DNA from: Sarocladium kiliense
Taxonomy: Eukaryota; Ascomycota; Sordariomycetes; Hypocreales; Sarocladiaceae
Length of the DNA stretch: 64,000 bases
Direction of reading: 5' to 3'
Assembly: GCA_030734395.1 (NCBI GenBank)
Contig: JAUZTG010000044.1
Location: forward strand, 496,001-560,000
Position numbers and translations under genes: made by a program. Shown here piece by piece: positions 55,214-64,000 of this stretch. Below the pieces are notes generated by a model. It was not told the DNA's origin, did no database searches, and worked only from the letters and a program-made list of their open reading frames with translations. Position 1 is the first letter of the stretch. Each line of letters begins with the position of its first letter.

Positions 55214-58200
55214 ATGATCTCCATGCAGCGCTCTCTCTCCTCTCCCGTCCGTGTCTACTCTGAGCCTCGTGCGTTACCAACTTGCGTCCTTATCACGCTG
55301 TCTTAACTTGAATGTTGACCTTGACCCCTGATATAGCTGTCCCCCCTGCCACACACCGCGATTCCAACTCGTCTCCTCATACAACTCTCGACACAGCTTC
55401 CCTCCGACACCAGCGCTTGCGATCCCGGAGCCCGCCCCGAACCTCCTCTACCAGTACCACTACACCCACCACCCACACTCTTCCTTTACGACGAAGCGAA
55501 GATGGTGTCCGCAGGAGCATCTACCCACAGACTTCACCTGTGAAGGCTTTCATCTCACCCGTGGCCAACACCAGGAAACCATTAATCACCCAGGACAATG
55601 CCCACCATGGGAAACCCACGAGCTTCGATGTCACTGGCTATGGTCATGTCACTCCCGATATGGGCAGCGCTGGCGCCGCCTCTCCTACCGTTCCCAAACC
55701 CTTACTCCAGGACACTTCGCTCTATACAAACCCTCATCTGACCCGCGAGAACGAGAGTACAACCCTCGAGGAGCTCGCCCACCTTGTTCGCCTCTCCAAG
55801 TTCCAGGAGCGCAAGCGCGCAAGTACCAGGATTCGCCTCCAACGGAGTTTGATATCTACGGCCCTGAGTGCGCGACTGACCCGATGCGGAGAAGTAGCCA
55901 ATCGAAACCTGGCCGACAGCTTCCGCAGGGACGACAAGGAGTCCTTCATTGCACTCTTCAACGCCGTGCACGATGTGAGGAAGAGTTGCCATGAGCTCAG
56001 ACGCTTTGCTCTCCTCGAGCCGGACAGCGAGCCTTTGGTGCCCCTTGGCTCACCCTCGGACTCTTTGGATACTCCCGTTAATCATTCTGCTGACCCTTTA
56101 AAAGCTCCGAACCCATTCTTCCATGATATGGCTGCTTCATCTCGGGATACTTTCCTGGATTTCATCACCCAGATACGTACCAATCCGGACTACCTGGCCA
56201 CAAGAATATGCGCACTCTCCAGCCCTGAGCTCAATGCACTTTTCGCTTCACATAAGAGTTTGGAGCCCTTTGATAGTGTACTTCCCTTCCAAGGTCGCTC
56301 CTCGAGCCGGTCCCACAGCGCTTCCGGGTCTCGAAGTACCGCCTCCACCGACATCGAGAGACTCCTTTCTTTTCACCGACATGACCCTCTTTCAGTCTTG
56401 ATTCACACATGCTTTGCCAACTCCGCGGGACCGGACAGTAGCGAGGATCGCCGCAGGACGGATATTTGGGCAACCACTTTGGCCAAACTGATTTCCGAAC
56501 CGAAGTCTAGTGGCGAGCACTTGGTAATTTCCGTTTTGAATATTTGGACGACGATGCGCGAGTGGTCGGGTAGGTCCAATATGGAGTGGTACCTTTTGAA
56601 GATTCTCGAGGACGGGGCCTTTCTTTTGGACCGAGCTGAGGATCAGCATGGCACACGCTTCAACCTCTCGGACTGGAACCAGTCGGACGAGGCAGCTGCC
56701 GCGGAGTTTTACGACCGCGCCGTAAACGATCTGTTTGAGCTGGTAGACGATGAAGATGCAACTGGTATACCCGAAGGACTCCTGGAACTTGGTCATGCAA
56801 TACTGGAGAAATTGGACGGCCCATTCTTGGAGAACACCACTCGCTGGCTGGTCTGGCGCTGCCTCTTTTTTGTTTTCTTCCTCGGGGTCATTGTTCACCC
56901 TGAGTCATATGGCATGCTGACCGAGTACTATATTACTCCATACGCTCGCGAGAAGGTCCTCAAGAAAGTGGCTATGAAGGCCCATGACTACGTTTCTCGG
57001 ATGTGGACTGGAAAGCCTTCCAGTACATCAGTTCCCCAAGAGATCCCTCCCAAGATCAAAGGTCATGTGGAAAGCATCATTGCCAGGTTTCAAGGGACCA
57101 GGCCACGGGTTCCAGCTGCCAAGCTATTACCCGCGAGGTCGATCACCTCACTGCGGGAGACCGCTGAGGTCCATCCATACCTGGTGATCAGCCCAACCGA
57201 GCTCCTTACGTTGGTGAATGCGCTCTTTCCGGAGAGACGACCGCAATCATCCGCTTCCATGAGATCAGGCCCTACACCGGTGTCCGGAATGTCCAGCACT
57301 TCGCATCCCATATCCATCACAGGTTCGAGCAATGATTTTGAGACCGCTTCTATTATCAGCACAAGTGCATCGTCGGTTCCTCTGGATGCATCGACCATAC
57401 AAGACGGCTCTAAGGAGCACCTGGAGTCACTCAGCCCACAAAGATTTTCTCCCATTACGATCGACCAGGAAGCCGAACGGAAGGCCAGGAAATATGAGGA
57501 TGACGGACACCGCCTGCGCATTGCACTGCATGAGATGGCTCAGAGCATAGGACCAGATGCATTGTACGGTACTGCACATCCCTGTGCGGAACGGTGGGCT
57601 GTTCTTTTCATATCGCCTGACGGTCGAACACTCTCCACTCACATGACCTATGATCCGGAGGACGAGGCTGAAGATGATGACAACTCATCCAGTTCCGACA
57701 CGGATGAGGACAGCGCAGACGATGGTGCTCAATTGGATAAGGACTACCACCAACTTCGTGACTCCATTTTGAAGCTGGTCGAGGACTACGAGATACCACA
57801 GAGCTTGGAGCCGGAGAGCGAGAGCGCCCATCTCAGTAACCGTGCGAGCCGCTTGAGGAGGTACAAGTCTAAGAACAAAATTATCACCCCTGAGCGTTCC
57901 AGGCCGAGCAGAAACCCTTACAGGAGGAACACGCATGAGGAGTCGCCCACTCGTGGTGCAACTGGACCTGAGTTTGGATACGCTGCGAAACACGATCGTG
58001 AAGATACCGACTCAGTCCTTGTAACTATGCTCAAGGCCGCTGCTGCACAGTCCAAGGCTCACGCTGACTTCGTGTCGTCGCACATGTACTGGAAGACTTT
58101 AGTACAGCTGAACGCTCTCCAATCCTCCACCTTGCGTCAAGATGGCTTCTCTGTTCTGATCAACATCTTCTCCCGCGGGCCTCGAGATTCCATACGCCGG

Positions 58201-60594
58201 TCGGCAGCTGCGATTGAGGAGTATGATGCATGGCTGGTATGGTTGAAGCAGAGTCAGGAGCGCCACGATGGATCCATCGAACGGATGATGGCACGAGTGC
58301 GTGCTATGCGAGATAAAATGTGGTATGTTACCGAAGTGCGCAATTCGAGAGAGTATTCCCATAGCCGGGATATCTGCCAAGCACTCAAGACGATGGGAAT
58401 GCCGCGTCGGTGGAGTTCTTTTCAACGAACCCGAGCGAATCTTGCTCGGGGACCCGGCACTTCCTATCTTTATCGGACTGAGTCGCAAATCATGGACCTT
58501 TTAGCCGCCAGCGAGGAACAGGGTGGACCTAACAAACTGAGCGGCGATCAGGCCGACGTCACTTCCCGATGGCTCAAAGAATACGATGTAGAGAACTTCT
58601 GCCGTGGTGAGGAGAGGATTCATCGCTTTTGTTGCGAGGTCGACAAGTGCATTTCGAAGCTGGTTGCCGAAACGATTTCCGACGCACCCGTGCTATGGTC
58701 GAGCGATCTTTACAAGCGAGACAAAATGGTTTTTGACCGTCTCAGGGCTGCAGAGCGCGAGCAAGCGATGGCTTCTGACGATAGCTCCAGTGTCACCAGC
58801 GACGGTGAACGCTTTGCTGCAGGACTGGGGAACCGGCCAAGTCCGCTGGCGAGAGATCTCAGGACCGGCTTGAATCCACACGAGTATTTCGAGAAGGTCT
58901 CTCCTATGCATTCTATGGATTACAGCACCTTCTGGTCTCCTTTCCAGAGTACGAACTCGCCTGGGCAGATGTCCCGGGCGTATTCGCCAGCAAGCAGCGT
59001 GACCAACCTGTCATCAACCCTTTACAATACCACTCAACCCTGGGTTCTCCCTCAACCCATGGGCCGTCTCTCTGGCCGACCGGGAACTGCGATGTCATCA
59101 GCGGAGACTATCAATCAGCGGCGATCTGACAACAGAATGACAAAGTTTCTGGCGGAACTCAAAAGGTCTCTCACAAGCCTTCTCCTCTCAGACCTCGGTA
59201 CACAAGTCTTTTCTCGAGGCTCAGAAACTGACGCATGGTTCCGTGGCCTTGGACAGGAGTGCATTGACCGAAAAGATGCGCTGGATCGCCGTGCGAAGCA
59301 AAGGAGAAAGGAAAGAGGTACCCGAAGCTCCGCCCGTCCCAGAGTCATTGAGAAGAAGAAGAGCTTCGGTAATTTGCGCGGAGCAGGAGATAGTGTTTTT
59401 GACCAGGTCGATGCATCAGCTGGCTCACCATCTTCATCAAGTGCGACTCCAACAACGCCTTTCATGAACGTCGGCCAGCTGCCTCCTAAGCGGGACGAGT
59501 TTCCCTTCAGAAAAGCGTATCAGCGACTCCTGAGCACGTTCACGGTGCATCCGAATCCCTTTGCGAAGCTTTTGGCCCTGAAAGAACTAGAAGATCTGAT
59601 TCTCGCTTCTGTCTCCGTATCAGGGCCTAAGAGATCAAGAAGGAACAGGTCCGACGCAGGGTCTAGTGTTGTCACTGAGGAAGAGACAATGGATCATCGA
59701 TCTGCCTCCTTCGACTCCATCATTGAGAATGTCAAAGAACGGAGGTCTCTGGCAATGCATTCGATGCACTTTCCGAGCTCGCCGTATCAGAGGCACGATA
59801 GCTCAGATGTGCAATCGATCATGTCTGCGTACACGAACCACTCTGATGCGGTTGTCAATGAACTACAAAAGCTATTTCGAGATGCTTCAATCCGCCCGTC
59901 CTCACTCTTCCGCGATCTGCAGCTCATCGCAGCTTTTGTCCCAGGGGCGATTCTCGATAGACCAGAGTTAGGCAAGGCATTTTGGAATGCGGGGATCGCT
60001 GCGTTGCAGCTCAAGGCGGAGGTTTGCCGCACGATGGTCGAGATGGCTGACGAAGTTGTGGCGGCTCGAACCCAGGCACGCAATGCGCCAGATGCCATGT
60101 TTTCTCTGCAAGACTTTCCTATCTCGACCACCGGAACACCACCGCCGCCATCGCAGTCATATAAACTCGAGGACGCAGGCAAGATGTGGGCTATCACTGC
60201 AAAAGAGGGGTCGGCTACCGCCCAAAGAGAGCTCGCGCTGTTTTATCTTTCCAATCCGGAGTACGTCGAACGAACAACTCTTCCACTATCTAAGCCGCGT
60301 GAGGTCTTCAAACAGACGGTGATGGAGAAGTATGGCCGTGGAAAATCTGGGAGTGGAGGGGCTCCAGGGACCGGCGCCCTGAACACTGCCGCAACAGCAT
60401 CAAACGCGCGCGGTTCTGGAGGTAACAGTGCTGGAGGAGCTGTTGTAGGAGGAGGCGCCTCGGAGGCGAAAGATGGGGAAGTGAGGAATGATCCAGGATT
60501 GATGTGTGTTGCTTTCCACTGGATGGATGCCGCCATGAGAGGTGGCGACGAGCTTGCAACGAGCTTCCTGAGGCAGAACGAGGCGTGGAACTAA
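55214..60594 (+). CDS. Large fungal protein with divergent RasGAP-like segment and C-terminal Sel1-like helices
   Basis: Two exons are proposed: 55214-55268 (MISMQRSLSSPVRVYSEP) and 55337-60594, with a 68-nt intron (donor GTGCGT), giving 1770 residues. Most of the first 120 residues are disordered (Ser/Thr/Pro). Around 510-570 the segment FFLGVIVHPESYGMLTEYYI followed by AREKVLKKVA resembles the RasGAP core, where FLRFxxPAIxxPxxxGL is followed by ARRxLxxIAK, but the conserved Arg of that motif appears to be missing. A segment PYLVISPTELLTLVNALFPE lies near residue 635. Near 1634 the sequence KMWAITAKEGSATAQRELALFYLSNPE looks like a Sel1/TPR-type helical pair, and the end HWMDAAMRGGDELATSFLRQNE is similar. 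Acidic Ser/Asp runs and a Gly-rich linker are present. I recognise it only as a conserved fungal protein; function unknown. Confidence 0.75.
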
Positions 60595-62058
60595 AGGGCG
60601 CTTTCGTACCTTGGAATCACTGCATAGATAGGGAGTATGGTAGATGGAGCACATTCTTGCGCTTTCTCTTTGGAGCTGCCTGTCTTCTTTGGCTATCATG
60701 GATTAGGAATTGGGTGAACACGGCGAGGGAGCTCTTCTGGATGAATTTCACGCTTGGGTAAACAGGCATAGGAGGAGCGACACGATGGATATACCACGAC
60801 TCTTGCTTTTGAAGGCGCGCGATCATTATTGGCATTGAATTTATTCGGATGGACTACAATGATGCACATGCAAGATGATCAGTGTCGAAGGTCCGCTCAC
60901 CTACCTAAAAGCGTGGAGCACGGACTCCCAGAAGGCAAAGGCCGACACGTCGAGTCTTGTTAAGCCTCGTCATATGCGGCGCGGTAAGAGATTGTTGTTT
61001 CGTGAGCGTACATAATTGACACCCTCGGGTCAGCAGCTTTTGCGTCGGGCTGATACCATGGACTTCGAACTTCTGCTTTGTCGGCGGCGGTGCCTCTTCT
61101 AAGGCTGGATGTTTCGACGACTGGCTTAAGATCTGCGATGACGGTTCGCCAAAGTGCATTCTGGTATGTTCCACCACGTGGGTAGTTCTCTCCGGATCTT
61201 GAGCAGGCTTTGTGCATTATCCTTTCCACTCAGAAAGAGGCGGTGTCTGGTGCATATCCCAGTATGGTTCACCAACAGCTATGATGGCGGCCGATGGGGA
61301 AGCCTACGAGCTCTAAAGTGTTGTCGTAGAGAGACGGTGGGATCTTCATACATGCCCCGATATCGCCGTTTGCATTAACTTCTGGTATGATTCCTTCATG
61401 AAGGCACAGCAATCTGCTCAAGCCACTTCGGCTGACCTCAAGTAAGGACAAATGCGCAAGTCTATGGGATAAGTATACATGGAATTTCGCCGCAAGTTAG
61501 CCAAAATGCGATATCTGCAAGACTGTTAGAAATACATTATCTGCACCAGGCCTGGTGATATTCAAATAGCGAGTTGAAAACCAGTTATCGCTCTTGAAGC
61601 AGAGGAGACCTGCCCATATTATGCAGGATTATCTGACAACAAGCTGGCGAGAAGGGCATGGCGGGAGATCAATATTGGAGGACCTGCCCCTCACATTTGA
61701 TGCCAAGAATCCGCTATTGGGGATAGAAAAGAGGCTCGAAAAAGGCAAGAAGTACGAATGCATTGAGTTGTCTCCCCTCTTCGGTCTTCGGATGTCGTTC
61801 ATCGCTCACAGCGAATGGTGATTGGGCCGAACTCTCACCATGTAAGCCAAGGCGCCACCCGCGGGATCATGATAGCGCGCGACTTGGCTTGTTAGACAAC
61901 CTATCCCGCGCGGGAACCTGCTGCATCAATACACGAGCTGCATACATATTGAAATTGGCAGAAAATATAAGAAGACGCGAGTTCGATCTGTCGAGTCTTT
62001 TGCCAGATGTAACTTCAGCTAGTCTGCATCCTCCTTTTGACCAAGGGGTCCCAGCACA
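60595..62058. other. Intergenic, nothing recognised
   Basis: About 1.46 kb between the large protein gene and the NTF2-like gene. Short overlapping frames only. It contains the 3' untranslated region on the left and the promoter of the NTF2-like gene on the right. Confidence 0.5.
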
Positions 62059-62562
62059 ATGTCACCCTTAGCCAAGTCGATCCGTGCAACGGCAGAAGCC
62101 TACCTCAATAGCTACATCAGGGCCAGCAAAACGAAAAACATGCGAGAGATCTCTGCCGATTGCACTGAAGACTGTCACCGTTTCCTCGGACCAGCCTCAT
62201 TTCTAGAACTGGTCGGTGCTCCTCCAGACTTTAAGATGACAAATGCAGAGTATGAATCTCAGTTCGGCACAATGGCATTCTACGCACTCAGCGACTGTAT
62301 CATCTCGAAGCTTGTCATTGATGAGGATGCGCTCAAAGCAGCCGCCAAAGCCGAGCTGATCGGAGAGTTTATTGATGGGAGGAAGATCAGCCGGACGAAT
62401 GTGTGGTTCTTGGACTTTACGGCTGATGGGTCGAAGGTCTGCAGGGTGTACCAGCATGTTGACTACCGCGAGGCGATGGAGTTCAGGAAGACCCTGGCTG
62501 AGTACAAGAAGGTGAAGGTCGAGGAAGATGAGGAACAGCCGAACAAGGCTTTGGTAGATTGA
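62059..62562 (+). CDS. NTF2/SnoaL-like small protein
   Basis: A single-exon gene for 167 residues. The opening MSPLAKSIRATAEAYLNSYI, then MREISADCTEDCHRFLGPAS, and the end part FIDGRKISRTNVWFLDFTADGSKVCRVYQHVD show the alternation of a long helix and curved beta sheet found in fungal SnoaL-like NTF2-fold proteins. Such proteins occur both as orphans and in secondary-metabolite gene clusters, where some act as cyclases, hydratases or isomerases. The C-terminus is a charged tail (KKVKVEEDEEQPNK). It runs convergently with the adjacent Zn2Cys6 regulator gene, with only 114 bp between stop codons. No catalytic residues can be assigned. Confidence 0.75.
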   Translation: MSPLAKSIRATAEAYLNSYIRASKTKNMREISADCTEDCHRFLGPASFLELVGAPPDFKMTNAEYESQFGTMAFYALSDCIISKLVIDEDALKAAAKAELIGEFIDGRKISRTNVWFLDFTADGSKVCRVYQHVDYREAMEFRKTLAEYKKVKVEEDEEQPNKALVD

Positions 62563-62676
62563 GTAGGATAGATCGAACGGTTAAGCCTTATTATCGCTAT
62601 CAATACCAGCGGCTCCGATGGCGATCGACAGAGCATCAGCGATTTTGGAATTTTGATTGTCGTGCATTCTTCAGAC

Positions 62677-63894
62677 TCAGAACATTAGGCCATATGAGCC
62701 TGCCGGTATGGGGTGCAGGTTACCGGTCTCAGTATTCGGCCACTTCAACCAGTCTGCCCACAAAGGCCCCAGATGCATGGTGACCAGCCGACAAAGTCGG
62801 GCTCCTAAATCTCCTACGAACCAGTGCTCTTCTGCCCGATGAAGGAGAACGCAAAAGTAGGCCAGAATAACAAGTGCTTCCGGCTTCCGCTGATTCAACA
62901 GTTCGACAAAACCTTCGGGGATGGCGACCAGCCAATCCTGGATGACTGACCAGGTTGAGTGAGTGTTGTCAGGCTTTATTGCGTTCATTCTGTCTTGGAG
63001 AATCTCAACGGTATTGCACAGGATATCCAAGTTGGGTGATCTGATGCCCGTCGATTTGAGGCGCACCAACAGATCCTGACATTCTGTCCCAGCGCGATCC
63101 GTCGACGGTACAGGCTGGTCGTCACGATGGCACGCACGGATCAAGGTCTCTTTGATCTCGTCGGTCAGCATTGGCCAGCATGTTTGGCCCAGGGCTAGGA
63201 GGCCGCGGTGGATGCCGATAGAGTGCAGAAGCCACTGGATCGCCACCTCCAGGTTGTCCTGCATGTTCAGTCCAACGTCGAAAACGATGTGATGACTCAA
63301 TAATGACGAGTAGAGGAACATGGGCAGGCATGTCTCCTTTGATACCTGTGGAGCAGCCCCGTTATATAGCGCCAAAGCACGAGTCTGCAGCTTCATAGCC
63401 TCATTGAGATACACGTCACGATCGACCTGTACGTGGGTGCTCATATGTGCGGCTGTGTAAGCGAGCAGTTCTTCCATGAGATAATGGTTCTGCAGAGCAT
63501 TGTCGACGAAGAGTTTCGCAAGGGCATCGAATCCAGGATGAAGCTTGCTGACGAAAGCGGCCATGTCATGCTCGAAGTAGTGAAACAGGCGAATATGCAG
63601 CATATTAAAAGGCTGACTGTGCACAGAGTCTAGGCGGACCGGCGGGTTGTGAAGCACACGTCGCGTGTACAGGCCCGGGCCTAGATGCAGTACTGAAGGC
63701 GACCCGGACTTGAGATCGACATCTTGAGACTTGTCGGGATTCCATGGACGCGGCGCTGGCATCTCAGCGACGAATGAACACGGGAGGTCTGCTCGCCCGC
63801 ATCTTCGACATGAGGGGCGGGCTTCGTCGCATTTGATGTGGCGGGTCTTGCACTGACGACAGCCGCGTCTCGTCTTCTGGTGGAACTTGCGCAT
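62677..63894 (-). CDS. Zn2Cys6 fungal transcription factor
   Basis: A single-exon regulator of 405 residues. The Zn2Cys6 binuclear cluster is at residues 12-39: CRQCKTRHIKCDEARPSCRRCGRADLPC in pieces CRQCKTRHIKC and CRRCGRADLPC, preceded by the basic KFHQKTRRG. The rest is helical and resembles the Upc2-like group of short C6 regulators (HIRLFHYFEHDMAAFVSKL; PMFLYSSLLSHHIVFDVGL). The first ATG gives MRKFHQKTRRG, a typical start for this group. Targets are unknown; the convergent NTF2-like gene or genes beyond the right window edge are candidates. Confidence 0.9.
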   Translation of the reverse strand: MRKFHQKTRRGCRQCKTRHIKCDEARPSCRRCGRADLPCSFVAEMPAPRPWNPDKSQDVDLKSGSPSVLHLGPGLYTRRVLHNPPVRLDSVHSQPFNMLHIRLFHYFEHDMAAFVSKLHPGFDALAKLFVDNALQNHYLMEELLAYTAAHMSTHVQVDRDVYLNEAMKLQTRALALYNGAAPQVSKETCLPMFLYSSLLSHHIVFDVGLNMQDNLEVAIQWLLHSIGIHRGLLALGQTCWPMLTDEIKETLIRACHRDDQPVPSTDRAGTECQDLLVRLKSTGIRSPNLDILCNTVEILQDRMNAIKPDNTHSTWSVIQDWLVAIPEGFVELLNQRKPEALVILAYFCVLLHRAEEHWFVGDLGARLCRLVTMHLGPLWADWLKWPNTETGNLHPIPAGSYGLMF

Positions 63895-64000
63895 TTTTGG
63901 GAATATGTGTGTCTGCTAGATGGGGTTTGTCATTGAGATGAAGTCCAGGAGAGGTGGAGGAGAGGCGGACCGGCTGACGGGACTGTCAGTTAGTCTGGAT
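63895..64000. other. Right window end, promoter side of the Zn2Cys6 gene
   Basis: Only 106 bp upstream of the regulator start are visible, so its promoter and upstream neighbour lie outside the window. Confidence 0.5.

Overview
The window comes from the nuclear genome of a filamentous ascomycete (Pezizomycotina). The evidence is many short spliceosomal introns (about 47-100 nt, one of 240 nt) with GT..AG ends and CTAAC-like branch sites, together with lineage-typical genes: a HapX-type bZIP iron regulator with its four cysteine clusters, a Zn2Cys6 transcription factor, an AA9 lytic polysaccharide monooxygenase, a Urc4 uracil-catabolism protein and a fungal KDM5/Lid2 demethylase. I cannot place it below that level from sequence alone. 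I reconstructed exon structures by joining reading frames at consensus splice sites and checking reading phase across each junction. All splice calls are inferences without RNA data.

Layout. From 0 to 13 kb is a looser, accessory stretch: a fragmentary hypothetical gene, a dihydropyrimidinase, a decayed ORF, a short-chain dehydrogenase, a single-exon FAD oxidoreductase, a secreted AA9 LPMO and a cytochrome P450. From 14 to 40 kb is a dense housekeeping block: Gtr1/RagA GTPase, an Shp1/p47-like UBX protein, Mim1, Oxa1, Urc4, the DEAD-box helicase Fal1/eIF4A3, SF3a60, the Slx1 nuclease, KDM5, GTP cyclohydrolase I and TAF11. It is interrupted at 17.2-18.0 kb by a 71-bp perfect inverted repeat, a degenerate TTACTAT-type repeat and a decayed ORF tail. 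From 41 to 47 kb lie three genes for secreted proteins: a GMC oxidoreductase, a SurE-like phosphatase and a small cysteine-rich protein in a 2-kb gene-poor pocket. From 48 to 60.6 kb follow mitochondrial uL1, COG2, HapX and a 1770-residue protein with a divergent RasGAP-like segment. The right edge (62-64 kb) holds an NTF2-like protein facing a Zn2Cys6 regulator.

Genes that may work together: Fal1 and SF3a60 share a 260-bp divergent promoter and both act in RNA processing. Mim1 and Oxa1 lie in tandem and insert proteins into the outer and inner mitochondrial membranes. Dihydropyrimidinase and Urc4 represent two different pyrimidine-degradation routes. AA9 and GMC enzymes are known redox partners outside the cell. 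None of these amounts to a clearly new system. The most unusual non-coding structure is the 71-bp inverted repeat.
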